Position numbers and translations under genes: made by a program. From NCBI GenBank assembly GCA_021296265.1, contig JAGWAT010000012.1:1-51981 (forward strand): a stretch of 51,981 bases of DNA. The letters run 5' to 3'. A model generated the notes under the pieces. It saw nothing but the letters and a program-made list of their open reading frames with translations, was not told where the DNA came from and made no database searches. The DNA is from Alphaproteobacteria bacterium (lineage in GTDB: Bacteria > Pseudomonadota > Alphaproteobacteria > TMED109). Each line of letters opens with the position of its first letter. Within the stretch, counting starts at the first letter, position 1. This document shows positions 28,582-37,579 of this stretch, piece after piece.

Positions 28582-30018
28582 ATGGCGAAGCCCCTTCCCA
28601 ACTATGTCGCGGGTGAATGGCGCGTGGCGACGACGACGGTGCCCAACGTCAACCCGTCGAACACGGACGATGTCATCAACGAGCACTGCTTTGCGACCGC
28701 CGACGACACCCGTGCTGCGGTGGAGGCCGCCCGCGCCGCGTTTCCCGGCTGGGCTCGCACCACGCCGCAGCAGCGGCACGACGTACTCCGCCGGGCGTCC
28801 GACGAGATTTTCGCCCGTCAGGAGGAGCTCGGCCGGCTGCTGGCCCGGGAAGAAGGCAAGACCCTGCCGGAAGCCGTGGGCGAGGTCGGCCGCGCGGGCC
28901 AGATCTTCGATTTCTTTGCCGGCGAGACTCTTCGCCTAGCCGGCGAGAAGCTTCCGTCGGTCCGACCCGGCGTCGAGGTTGAAATCACCCGCGAACCGCT
29001 AGGCGTAGTCGGCGTGATTACACCGTGGAACTTCCCGATCGCGATCCCGGCATGGAAGATTGCCCCGGCACTCTGTTACGGCAACACGGTCGTCTTCAAA
29101 CCGGCGACGCTGGTGCCTGGCTGCGCCTGGGAGCTCACTGACGTTCTGGTGCGGGCCGGCCTGCCGGAGGGTGTGCTCAACCTGGTGGTAGGACGCGGGA
29201 CCGAAGTGGGCGAGACGCTTCTCGCCTGCAACGGCGTGGACGCCGTCACGTTTACCGGCTCCGTGGACACGGGGGGAAGGGTCGCCGCGGCGTGTGCCGC
29301 GCGCCGCGCGAAATTCCAGTTGGAGATGGGCGGCAAGAATCCGCTCGTGGTGCTGGACGATGCGGATCTGGACACGGCCGTGGAGTGCGCCGTGAACGGG
29401 GCGTTCTTCTCGACGGGCCAGCGCTGTACCGCTTCCTCGCGCCTGGTGGTGACAGAAGGAATCCATGATCGCTTCGTCAACGCGGTGACCCGCCGGCTTG
29501 CGGGATTGGTGGTGGACGACGCGCTCAAGGACGGCACTCATATCGGCCCAGTGGTGGATGAATCCCAGCTCGCGCAGGATCTGGAGTACCTCCGGATCGG
29601 CACGGCGGAAGGAGCCCGCCTGCACTTCGGCGGCGAGCAGCTGAGCCGGGCCACGCCGGGCCACTACCTCCAGCCGGCCCTGTTTACGGAGACCACGCCC
29701 GGCATGCGGATCAATCGCGAGGAGATTTTCGGCCCGGTCGCCTCGGTCATTCGGGTCGCCGACTACGACGAGGCCCTTCAGGTCGCGAACGATACGTCAT
29801 TCGGGCTGTCGTCCGGGATCTGCACGACAAATCTGAAGCACGCGAGTCACTTCCGCCGGAATGCGGAAGCTGGCATGGTCATGGTGAATCTCCCGACGGC
29901 GGGTGTCGACTACCACGTGCCGTTCGGGGGCAGGAAGGGGTCGTCCTATGGTCCGCGCGAGCAGGGACGTTATGCGGCCGAGTTCTACACGACGGTCAAG
30001 ACGGCCTACGTTGCGTAG
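28582..30018 (+). CDS. NAD(P)-dependent aldehyde dehydrogenase
   Basis: A 478-residue soluble aldehyde dehydrogenase. The catalytic cysteine is Cys282 in GQRCTASSR, the general base is Glu248 in LEMGGKNP, and the substrate-proximal asparagine is in TPWNFPIAIP. The overall pattern resembles enzymes for alpha-ketoglutarate semialdehyde or succinate semialdehyde, but the substrate cannot be fixed from sequence. GGAGG (28570-28574) sits seven bases before the ATG. It is divergent from rpmI, and TATGCT at 28541-28546 is a possible -10 box. The facing glycerate kinase gene may mean a shared role in sugar-acid catabolism. Confidence 0.93.
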   Translation: MAKPLPNYVAGEWRVATTTVPNVNPSNTDDVINEHCFATADDTRAAVEAARAAFPGWARTTPQQRHDVLRRASDEIFARQEELGRLLAREEGKTLPEAVGEVGRAGQIFDFFAGETLRLAGEKLPSVRPGVEVEITREPLGVVGVITPWNFPIAIPAWKIAPALCYGNTVVFKPATLVPGCAWELTDVLVRAGLPEGVLNLVVGRGTEVGETLLACNGVDAVTFTGSVDTGGRVAAACAARRAKFQLEMGGKNPLVVLDDADLDTAVECAVNGAFFSTGQRCTASSRLVVTEGIHDRFVNAVTRRLAGLVVDDALKDGTHIGPVVDESQLAQDLEYLRIGTAEGARLHFGGEQLSRATPGHYLQPALFTETTPGMRINREEIFGPVASVIRVADYDEALQVANDTSFGLSSGICTTNLKHASHFRRNAEAGMVMVNLPTAGVDYHVPFGGRKGSSYGPREQGRYAAEFYTTVKTAYVA

Positions 30019-30565
30019 AGCGGCGATCGGTGCCGCGGTCCTGATCGCCGCGGCGCTGGCCGGATCGATCGGCACGGCCGACCAGACCGCGCCTGAACTC
30101 GATGGCCTGTTTGCGGCCCTCGGGGCAAGTACCGACCCGCACGAGGCGATCAAGATCGAACTCCAGGTCTGGGGGTTGTGGCTGGAGCACCCGGATTCAC
30201 AGACGCGCGACACGATGCGCCGCGGCATCCGGTCCATGCAGGCCGGCGACTACCGGCTGGCGCTTGCCGCATTCGATGACCTGGTCGAGCGGAATCCCGG
30301 TTTCGCGGAGGCATGGAACAAGCGGGCCACCCTCCACTACCTGATGGGTAATGACGAGGCGTCGGTAGCCGACATCGTCGAGACTCTCGAGCTGGAGCCC
30401 CGGCATTTTGGCGCGCTGTCCGGGTTGGCCCTGATCTACGAACGCAACGGCCAGCCGGCCGCCGCCGCCAGCGCCCTGCGCCGCGCACTCGACGTACACC
30501 CGCAGATGGGCGGCGGCGAGCGCCGGCTCAAGCTGCTCGAGGACGAGGTGGGACCGTCTATCTAG
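29972..30565 (+). CDS. periplasmic TPR-repeat protein
   Basis: About 197 residues. A basic N-terminus and hydrophobic segment (AAIGAAVLIAAALAGSIG) look like a signal peptide, followed by two or three TPR units such as AGDYRLALAAFDDLVERNPGFAEAW-type helices (split here around RNPGF) and GRNGQPAAAASALRRALDVH-like sequence near the end. TPR proteins act as scaffolds. The start is uncertain: ATG 29972 (AGGGA nearby), ATG 29948, or TTG 30011; all overlap the aldehyde dehydrogenase, so the two genes are coupled. The partner is unknown. Confidence 0.75.
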   Translation: MRPSSTRRSRRPTLRRAAIGAAVLIAAALAGSIGTADQTAPELDGLFAALGASTDPHEAIKIELQVWGLWLEHPDSQTRDTMRRGIRSMQAGDYRLALAAFDDLVERNPGFAEAWNKRATLHYLMGNDEASVADIVETLELEPRHFGALSGLALIYERNGQPAAAASALRRALDVHPQMGGGERRLKLLEDEVGPSI

Positions 30566-30650
30566 TACCCCGCCGCGGTTGACTTCCGGCGATGGGCGGC
30601 CGCCGGCGGACGGGCCTCACCGCCAAGAGCTCCTGGACCCGCTCCCGATG

Positions 30651-30685
30651 ACCGGACCCCGGCCGATGCCATGCCGGTCCGGTCC
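30651..30685. terminator. perfect 9-bp hairpin between convergent genes
   Basis: GACCGGACC (30651-30659) and GGTCCGGTC (30677-30685) are perfect complements around 17 bases that can pair further internally. It sits between the TPR gene (plus) and the glycerate kinase gene (minus), so it could end transcription from both sides. There is no T-run. Confidence 0.5.
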
Positions 30686-30740
30686 TCCATCCGCGTCAGG
30701 CCCGTGCTTCCTCTGGCGGCGGCCCCGCAAAGAATCGCGG

Positions 30741-32051
30741 CTACGCGGGGGCTGGTACCAGGAATGCCCTGAAGTCGTTCACGTTGGTGCGGGTCGGGCC
30801 GGTGACCACGAGATCGCCGAGCGCCTCGAAGAAGCCGCCGGAATCGTGCGTGTCGAGCAGGTAGCGGGCATTGAGTCCGCGCTCGGCGGCGCGCGTCAGG
30901 GTGCTCGGGTCGATGTGGGCTCCCGCATGGTTTCCCCGGCCGTCGATCCCGTCGGTATCGCATGCGAGGCCGTGGACATTGACCCCGTCGAGCGCCAGCG
31001 CGGCCGCGAGAAGAAACTCGGTGTTCCGTCCGCCATTGCCGTTCCCCTGCAAGGTGACGGTCGTCTCGCCGCCGGAGATGAGGGCGAGCGGCGGCCGCGC
31101 AGGCTGGCCGGCCTCCAGCACGTGCCGCGCGATGGCCGCATGCATCGTCCCGATGTCGCGGGCCTCGCCCTCGATTCGGTCGGACAGGAGGAGCGGGCGA
31201 AAACCGGCCGAGCGGGCACTGCGCGCCGCGGCGCGAAGGGCGTCCCGAGGTCGGACCAGGATGCGGTGCGAGGTCCCTGCAAGGTGCGGATGGGACGCCT
31301 CGGGCGTTTCTGCGGACGGATCCTTGAGGATGTCTCGTACCTGCGGGGGCGGCTCGATTCGGTACCGCGCCAGGATAGCCTGCGCTTCACCTTGGGTACT
31401 CGCGTCGCCGAACGTCGGGCCGGACCCGACCACCGAAGGGTCATCGCCTGGCACATCGGAGATCAGCAATGTCGCGACCCGCGCCGGGGCGGCATGGAGC
31501 GCCAGCCGGCCTCCCTTCACGGCGGAGAGGTGCTTGCGGACACAGTTCATCTCGTGGATGGTCGCGCCGGAACGGAGCAGCGCAGCAGTGACCTGCTGCT
31601 TGTGGGTTAGCGTGATGCCGGGAACCGGGGCGGCCAGCAGCGCGCTGGCTCCGCCGGAGATCAGGCACAGCAGGAGATCGTCCGGACCTAGTGCCTTCGC
31701 CTCATCCAGGAACCGGGCGGTGGCCGATTGTCCCGCCTGGTCGGGTACGGGGTGGGACGCCTCGATGACTTCGACCCGCGGGCACGCCACGCCGTGGCCA
31801 TACGGCGTGACCGCGAGCCCGCTGAGCGGCGCGTCCCAGGCCTCGTCGGCAGCCTTGGCCATAACCGCCGCCGCCTTGCCGGCACTCAGGATCAGGGTCC
31901 GGCCGCGCGGTGGGCGGGGGAGATGCCGGATGACGAGATGCTCCGGGTTGGCCGCATCGACGACCGCGTCGAACATCCGGCGAAGGGCAGCCCGGTGCTG
32001 CGCGTGGGCGTCGCTACCCAACGTCTGCTGCGCCGCCGGACTTCGAGTCAT
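30741..32051 (-). CDS. glycerate kinase, MOFRL family
   Basis: A 436-residue glycerate 2-kinase of the GckA/TtuD type. The N-terminal DUF4147 domain is marked by LILSAGKAAAVMAKAADEAW, LISGGASALL and LISDVPGDDPSVVGSGPT; the C-terminal MOFRL domain by LISGGETTVTLQGNGNGGRN and DTDGIDG. It phosphorylates D-glycerate, feeding products of glyoxylate, tartrate or hydroxypyruvate metabolism into glycolysis. ATG 32051 was chosen, since family similarity begins soon after it and the longer frame to 32246 is not conserved. It is transcribed alone between two plus-strand genes. Confidence 0.94.
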   Translation of the reverse strand: MTRSPAAQQTLGSDAHAQHRAALRRMFDAVVDAANPEHLVIRHLPRPPRGRTLILSAGKAAAVMAKAADEAWDAPLSGLAVTPYGHGVACPRVEVIEASHPVPDQAGQSATARFLDEAKALGPDDLLLCLISGGASALLAAPVPGITLTHKQQVTAALLRSGATIHEMNCVRKHLSAVKGGRLALHAAPARVATLLISDVPGDDPSVVGSGPTFGDASTQGEAQAILARYRIEPPPQVRDILKDPSAETPEASHPHLAGTSHRILVRPRDALRAAARSARSAGFRPLLLSDRIEGEARDIGTMHAAIARHVLEAGQPARPPLALISGGETTVTLQGNGNGGRNTEFLLAAALALDGVNVHGLACDTDGIDGRGNHAGAHIDPSTLTRAAERGLNARYLLDTHDSGGFFEALGDLVVTGPTRTNVNDFRAFLVPAPA

Positions 32052-32784
32052 CGTTCGATCGGCCAACGTCCAAGCCCATGGCGGTCTCCACGAAGAAGCT
32101 GCGATCGAGCGTGGTGCTGGTGCCCCCTTGGCGGTGCGCCGGCCCACGGGACCGGTGGAGGCGCGGGGAGCCCTTTCACAGGTGTGGCGCCGGAGGGTAC
32201 CAGCCCGGGCGCTGGTCGAACCATATGGGCGCTGTTGCCGCGCCACGGTCCAGGGTCGGCGGGGCCAGCGGGTGACGGAACGCCGGTTCGCCCCGGAACC
32301 GGCCCGGAAGGGCGCCCATGCCGGATGTGGTGCTCGCTCCTCGGCGTCATCGCCCGGTCCTCGTGTCGTCGGTCGGTCACCGGCGGAGGTGTCCGACGCA
32401 CGGCAGGGGGAGACGATACAGATACCGGGGCGCCCCGGGCCTGTTCCAAACGCCGGCCGTCGATGGTACGCATCCGTCGGTCTGCCGGGATGGGCTGCGT
32501 CCGGCGCGGTGAACGGCCGGCTGCACCCAATATGTCACCGTGGTACCGTTTGTTGCCGATTCCCGTCGTGCTACGGTCCGGGCTGACTGGCTCGGCCCCA
32601 CGCTTGGAAGTCTTTTCCTGCCAGACCGGCAGTGGGAACGGCCCGTCATGTGGCGAAGCGGTCGCGGCGGGTTCCGCGCGCGTTGCCAGCCGGTTGGGGC
32701 TGCAGCGGTCGAACGCTGGGGCCTAGTCTCCGGGTTATACTGACTTAAATCCTGTAATACCGACAACTTGGGACGATAGCGACG
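32052..32784. other. 733-base intergenic region with hairpins and a -10-like site
   Basis: No protein family was recognised in any frame, and the open frames present are arginine/proline-rich chance frames. A perfect hairpin GCCGGTTC (32282-32289) / GAACCGGC (32296-32303) with a six-base loop is visible, as is the palindrome CCGGGGCGCCCCGG near 32426. The right end must hold the promoter of the oxidoreductase gene. A structured RNA is possible but none was identified. Confidence 0.35.
32736..32741 (+). promoter_or_regulatory. candidate -10 box of the oxidoreductase gene
   Basis: TATACT lies 43 bases before the ATG at 32785, in the least GC-rich part of this spacer. No good -35 match at 16-18 bases is seen. 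GGGAC at 32771-32775 may serve as a weak ribosome binding site. Confidence 0.35.
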
Positions 32785-35700
32785 ATGCGGCTTGCGACGG
32801 TCACCCTCGACGACAAATACGAACTCAATGATGGTCGGGCCTTTCTCAGCGGCACTCAGGCGCTGGTCCGTTTGCCGCTGGTCCAGCGTCGTCTTGACCA
32901 GACGGCCGGGCTCGACACGCGAGGGTACATTTCGGGGTACCGCGGCTCTCCGCTCGGCATCTACGACAAGGCGTTATGGAATGCGCGGCGGTTCCTTGAG
33001 CGCGGCGGCATACACTTCAATCCCGGCTTGAACGAGGACCTGGCCGCCACGGCGATCTGGGGCACGCAGCAGATCGGCCTGGTGACCAAACCGAAGCACG
33101 ACGGCGTGTTCGGCATCTGGTACGGCAAGGGTCCGGGGGTCGATCGCACGGGCGACGCGTTCAGGCATGCGAACACGGCGGGCACGGCGCCCCACGGCGG
33201 GGTGCTGGCGCTGCTGGGCGATGACCATCTGGCCAAGTCGTCCACGATCGCTCATCACAGCGAACTGGCCATGGTGCATGCGCAGATTCCGGTCCTCAAT
33301 CCGGCCAATGTCCAGGATCTCCTGGATTTCGGCCTGCGTGGCTGGGCCATGTCCCGTTTCAGCGGACTTTGGGTGTCGATGAAGTGCATCACCGCAACCA
33401 TCGATAGTTCGGCCTCGGTCTACGTCGATCCCGAACGGGCGAAATCAATCATTCCCGACGACTTCGAGCTGCCGCACGGCGGGCTTTCCATTCGCTGGCC
33501 GGACGACATTCACGCCCAGGAAGAACGGATGATTGCGCATCGCCTGCCCGCCGCGCAGGCGTTCGCGCGGGCAAACGGAATCGACACGCTGGTGTGGCGC
33601 GGGCCAAGCGATCGAATCGGCATTGCCGCCACGGGCAAGGCATACGCAGAGGTGCGGGAGGCGCTCGCCCTTCTTGGTATTGACGCAGCCCGTGCGCAGG
33701 CGCTCGGGCTTCGCCTCTGGAAGGTGGGCATGAGCTGGCCGCTGGAAGAAGAGGGCGCCCGGGCATTCCTCGACGGGCTCGAGGAAGTCATCGTGGTGGA
33801 GGAGAAACGGGCACTCGTCGAGACGCAGCTCAAGGACCTCGCTTTCCACCTTGCGAAGCGGCCGCGCCGGATCGTCGGTAAGACCGACGACGAGGGCTTC
33901 TCGCTCATCCCGGCCACCGGGGAACTGACGCCCGCCATCGTTGCCAAGGCGCTGAGCCCGCGCCTCGCACGGCTGGGCGCGTCGGATGTGGCCGATGCCT
34001 TCGCGCGCTTCGAGGGCAACATGCCGCCGCCGGGAGCGCCGGCGCCGGTCGAACGGACGCCGTACTTCTGCTCGGGTTGTCCGCACAACAGTTCGACCCG
34101 CATTCCTGATGGATCAATGGCCATGGCCGGCATCGGATGCCATTACATGGCTGTGTGGGCCAATCGCAATACCCACCTCACCACGCACATGGGTGCGGAG
34201 GGTGCGAACTGGATCGGGATGGAGCCGTTCGTCGAAGATCCGCACATCTTCCAGAATCTGGGTGACGGGACCTATCAGCACTCCGGGCTCCTGGCGATTC
34301 GAGCCGCCGTCTCGGCCGGTACCAGCATGACCTACAAGGTCCTCTACAACGACGCGGTGGCCATGACGGGAGGGCAGCCGCACGATGGCGCCCTGACGCC
34401 GGAAGCGATCACTCACCAGTTGCGTGCGGAAGGCGTACGCCGGATCGCGATGGTCACGGACGAGCCGGAGAAGTACGGGATCGGCCGGACGTTTGCCGAC
34501 GGCACCACCCTGCATCACCGCGGTGAGCTTGACACGGTGCAGAAGGAGCTGCGCTCCTGGCCGGGTGTTTCGGTGCTGGTCTACGACCAGACCTGCGCGG
34601 CCGAGAAACGTCGCCGTCGCAAGCGGGGTCTCATGGAGGATCCCGACCGCCGGGCCTTCATCAATGATCTGGTGTGCGAGGGCTGTGGCGACTGCTCGAA
34701 GGCTTCGAACTGCATTTCCGTCGAACCCCTGGAGACGGAGCTCGGGCGAAAGCGCCAGATCAACCAGTCCGCGTGCAACAAGGATTTTTCGTGCGTGGAG
34801 GGTTTCTGCCCGAGCTTCGTGACCGTGTCAGGCGTCGAGGTACGGAAGGCGCCACCGTCGCACGACGGTGCCGTCCTCACCGATTTGGTGGCACGCTTGC
34901 CGGCCCCAGCCCAGCCGGACCTCGACCGCCCGCACAATGTGGTCATTACCGGTATCGGGGGTACCGGCGTCGTCACGGTCGGTGCGGTCCTGGGGATGGC
35001 AGCCCACATCGAGGGCAAGGGTGTCAGCGTCCTGGACCAGGTCGGGCTCTCTCAGAAGGGCGGAGCGGTCGTCTCCGAGGTACGGCTGGCGGCGAAGCCG
35101 GAAGACATCCATTCGGTCACGGTCGGCCGCGGTCGCACCGATCTTCTCCTCGGCTGCGACATGGTGGTCGCGGCGGACGCGGATGTCCGCGGATGTCTCA
35201 GTCCGGAGGTCAGCGCGGCGGTGGTCAACGCGCATCGCGCGCCGGTTGCGGAATTCGTGCTGAATCCGGACCTGTCCTTCGGCACCCGCCGGATGATGGA
35301 ACTGATCGCGGAGTCCAGCCGAGATGATGCGACCGATTTCGTGGACGCCACGCGGCTTGCCACCACGCTGTTCGGTGACAGCATCGCCGGCAACCTGATG
35401 CTGCTCGGTTACGCCGTCCAGCGCGGTCACGTTCCGGTTGGCGTCGAAGCGATTGAACGCGCCGTCGAACTCAACGGGGTCGCCGTCCGGATGAATCTTG
35501 ATGCGTTCAGATGGGGACGAGTCGCAGCTGGCGATCAGGACGCGATCCGGAACATCGTGGACCCGGAGCCCGTCACGGCGGACGAGCGCGAGGAGTCATT
35601 GGACCAACTGATTGAACGCCGGGTCCAGTTCTTGACGGAATACCAGAATCGATCGTGGGCCGAGCGGTATCGCGAGACCGTTGCGACGGTGCGCACGATT

Positions 35701-36258
35701 GAGGCCGCACGGGTTCCGGGAGAAGAGGCGCTGGCCGGGGCGGTGGCCCGGTACCTATTCAAGCTCATGGCGTACAAGGACGAGTACGAGGTCGCGCGCC
35801 TCTACACGGACGGCAGGTTCCGCCGTCGGATCAAGGAAACATTCACGGGCCGGCCCCGGCTGACGTTCCACCTGGCGCCGCCGTTGTTCGCACCGCGGGA
35901 CCCCGCCACCGGGAAGCTGCGGAAGCTGACGTTCGGGTCCTGGATGCTGCCGGTGTTTCATGTGCTGGCCCGGCTGCGGTTCCTTCGGGGGACGCCGTTC
36001 GATCCGTTCGGCTGGACCCGGGAACGTCGGTCCGAACGGGCCGAGATCCCTCGGTACGAGCAGATCCTGCAGACCATTGGAGAGCGCCTGAGCCCGAGCA
36101 ATCATGCAACAGCGGTTGCCTTGGCCTCCGTTCCCGAGCATGTCCGCGGCTTTGGACACGTCAAGGCCGATCACCTTGCGAGGGCTCGTGCGTTGGAGAA
36201 GGAGCTTCGGGCTGCCTTCGACGCGAAGGAAGACGTCGGAGAGAGTCAGGCCGCCTGA
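32785..36258 (+). CDS. fused indolepyruvate ferredoxin oxidoreductase family protein
   Basis: A 1157-residue single-chain 2-oxoacid:ferredoxin oxidoreductase, joining IorA-like and IorB-like parts. The thiamine-diphosphate region includes GDGTYQHSG near residue 492 and YNDAVAMTGGQ near 520. Cysteines are at 429 and 432 (CSGC), then 631, 634, 637 and 643 (CEGCGDCSKASNC), and 664, 670 and 675, enough for iron-sulphur clusters. The gamma domain starts near 718 (VVITGIGGTGVVTVGAV), and about 250 further residues form the C-terminal extension typical of the fused form. It oxidatively decarboxylates aryl- or branched-chain 2-oxoacids to acyl-CoA. The true substrate is unknown; no ferredoxin gene is adjacent. 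Confidence 0.92.
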   Translation: MRLATVTLDDKYELNDGRAFLSGTQALVRLPLVQRRLDQTAGLDTRGYISGYRGSPLGIYDKALWNARRFLERGGIHFNPGLNEDLAATAIWGTQQIGLVTKPKHDGVFGIWYGKGPGVDRTGDAFRHANTAGTAPHGGVLALLGDDHLAKSSTIAHHSELAMVHAQIPVLNPANVQDLLDFGLRGWAMSRFSGLWVSMKCITATIDSSASVYVDPERAKSIIPDDFELPHGGLSIRWPDDIHAQEERMIAHRLPAAQAFARANGIDTLVWRGPSDRIGIAATGKAYAEVREALALLGIDAARAQALGLRLWKVGMSWPLEEEGARAFLDGLEEVIVVEEKRALVETQLKDLAFHLAKRPRRIVGKTDDEGFSLIPATGELTPAIVAKALSPRLARLGASDVADAFARFEGNMPPPGAPAPVERTPYFCSGCPHNSSTRIPDGSMAMAGIGCHYMAVWANRNTHLTTHMGAEGANWIGMEPFVEDPHIFQNLGDGTYQHSGLLAIRAAVSAGTSMTYKVLYNDAVAMTGGQPHDGALTPEAITHQLRAEGVRRIAMVTDEPEKYGIGRTFADGTTLHHRGELDTVQKELRSWPGVSVLVYDQTCAAEKRRRRKRGLMEDPDRRAFINDLVCEGCGDCSKASNCISVEPLETELGRKRQINQSACNKDFSCVEGFCPSFVTVSGVEVRKAPPSHDGAVLTDLVARLPAPAQPDLDRPHNVVITGIGGTGVVTVGAVLGMAAHIEGKGVSVLDQVGLSQKGGAVVSEVRLAAKPEDIHSVTVGRGRTDLLLGCDMVVAADADVRGCLSPEVSAAVVNAHRAPVAEFVLNPDLSFGTRRMMELIAESSRDDATDFVDATRLATTLFGDSIAGNLMLLGYAVQRGHVPVGVEAIERAVELNGVAVRMNLDAFRWGRVAAGDQDAIRNIVDPEPVTADEREESLDQLIERRVQFLTEYQNRSWAERYRETVATVRTIEAARVPGEEALAGAVARYLFKLMAYKDEYEVARLYTDGRFRRRIKETFTGRPRLTFHLAPPLFAPRDPATGKLRKLTFGSWMLPVFHVLARLRFLRGTPFDPFGWTRERRSERAEIPRYEQILQTIGERLSPSNHATAVALASVPEHVRGFGHVKADHLARARALEKELRAAFDAKEDVGESQAA

Positions 36259-36263
36259 GACCC

Positions 36264-36284
36264 CCGGGGGCAATTCGTCCCCGG
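36264..36284. terminator. hairpin between convergent oxidoreductase and hpnE
   Basis: CCGGGG (36264-36269) pairs with CCCCGG (36279-36284) around a nine-base loop, in the 35-base gap between the convergent stops. It probably ends both transcripts; no T-run is seen. Confidence 0.5.
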
Positions 36285-36293
36285 AGCCGAGGG

Positions 36294-37568
36294 CTAGCCG
36301 GCTTGGCCGGTGGATCCGCCACTGCGGATCACGGCCTGCGCCGCCGAGTAGCCCGACCGGATGGCTCCTTCGATCGTTGCCGGGAGGCCCGTGTCGATCC
36401 AGTCCCCGGCCAGGAACACGTTGGCGAATGCGCTTCGGGTTTTGGGGCGGCGCAGCACTTCCGCCGGAGTCTGAGCGAACGTGGCGCGTCGCTCCTTGAT
36501 CACCCTGTAGGTCGGAATCGTATGCGGGTCGCGGTCCAGTGCCGCGGCAACGTCGTTCCAGGTCTTCCGCGCGATTTCCTCGGCCGAGGCCTCGGCAACG
36601 GTATCGGCGGCACTGATGGTGATCGAGGCCACGTTGCCCCGGACGAACAGCCACTGCGCGGTGCCCCCGATCAGACCGAGAAATGGCGACATGGCGGGAA
36701 GCGCGGCGGGTTCCGAGAGCGCAAAATGCGCATTGACGATGACATGGCTCGCCTCGGGGACGGTCAGCGCCGGCAACAAGGCGCCTGTTGCAGCGGGAGG
36801 CAGTGCGAGGACTACCCTGTCTCCATCGTCGAGCGGTACCGACACATCTCCAAATTCCAGTAGCTGCGCTCGCCCGGCCTCGTACTGGATCTGCCCCAGT
36901 CGGCGTCCGAACCGGAGTGTGGCGCCGGATCTTCGCAACAGTGCCAGCGCTGGTTCCACGAAGGCATCCGACAGTCCCGTCTTGGCCACCCGCGGCCGGC
37001 ACGCTGCCTCCCCTTTCGCGAACGTGTCCCGGAACACCGGCCAGAGTAGACGGGCTGCACCCGTTTGGGCCGGCGTGTTCAGTACCGCGACGGCAAGCGG
37101 TTCCCAGAAACGCCTGAACAGGACGCTGTCCTCCCCGACGCAGTCGGTGACCGTGCGGCTTCCGGCCGCCGCGAACCGCAGGGCAGACAGATAACTCCAA
37201 ATTTTCGTACCAGGTACGCGGCGCCCGGGGCTGAGAAGCCACCACGGCAGTCGCCCACCATTCGGCTGCAGACACCATCGTTCACCGGTGGCGAGGTCGA
37301 GAAACGGAAAGCGCGCGGACGGCGGACCGTGCAGCTCCTGCGAGGCGCCGATGTCGGCCAGGTAGCGTATGGCTGCTTGATTGCCGCTGAGCAGCAGGTG
37401 GTTGCCGTTGTCGATCGTGCACGCGAGCTTTGCGTCCACGTACGATCGGCACCGCCCGCCCGCCTGGCCGCTTGCTTCATAAAGAACGACCGCTCGGCCG
37501 GCGCGCGTCAGCGACACAGCGGTGGCAAGCCCCGCAACACCGGCGCCGATGACGTGGACTCGGTTCAC
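36294..37568 (-). CDS. hpnE: hydroxysqualene dehydroxylase HpnE
   Basis: A 424-residue FAD-dependent amine-oxidase-fold enzyme. The dinucleotide-binding motif VIGAGVAGLATAV is at residues 6-18, GQAGGRCRSY follows, and the C-terminal FLAGDWIDTGLPATIEGAI is the FAD-contact motif. HpnE reduces hydroxysqualene to squalene as the last step of the HpnCDE route, the bacterial alternative to a single squalene synthase. It follows hpnD by 11 bases. Without hpnC and hpnD it could be mistaken for a phytoene desaturase relative. Confidence 0.93.
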   Translation of the reverse strand: MNRVHVIGAGVAGLATAVSLTRAGRAVVLYEASGQAGGRCRSYVDAKLACTIDNGNHLLLSGNQAAIRYLADIGASQELHGPPSARFPFLDLATGERWCLQPNGGRLPWWLLSPGRRVPGTKIWSYLSALRFAAAGSRTVTDCVGEDSVLFRRFWEPLAVAVLNTPAQTGAARLLWPVFRDTFAKGEAACRPRVAKTGLSDAFVEPALALLRRSGATLRFGRRLGQIQYEAGRAQLLEFGDVSVPLDDGDRVVLALPPAATGALLPALTVPEASHVIVNAHFALSEPAALPAMSPFLGLIGGTAQWLFVRGNVASITISAADTVAEASAEEIARKTWNDVAAALDRDPHTIPTYRVIKERRATFAQTPAEVLRRPKTRSAFANVFLAGDWIDTGLPATIEGAIRSGYSAAQAVIRSGGSTGQAG

Positions 37569-37579
37569 GGCTGCAACTG

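Noticed and set aside
30871-32586. Plus-strand frame of 571 codons opposite the glycerate kinase
   Set aside because: Antisense shadow of a clear MOFRL-family kinase; arginine/serine/proline-rich and without similarity to a known protein.
32052-32784. 6S RNA, SRP RNA, tRNA or a cobalamin riboswitch in the long gap
   Set aside because: None of the conserved cores (SRP GGAA tetraloop region, tRNA T-loop with acceptor pairing, B12 box) could be found on either strand.
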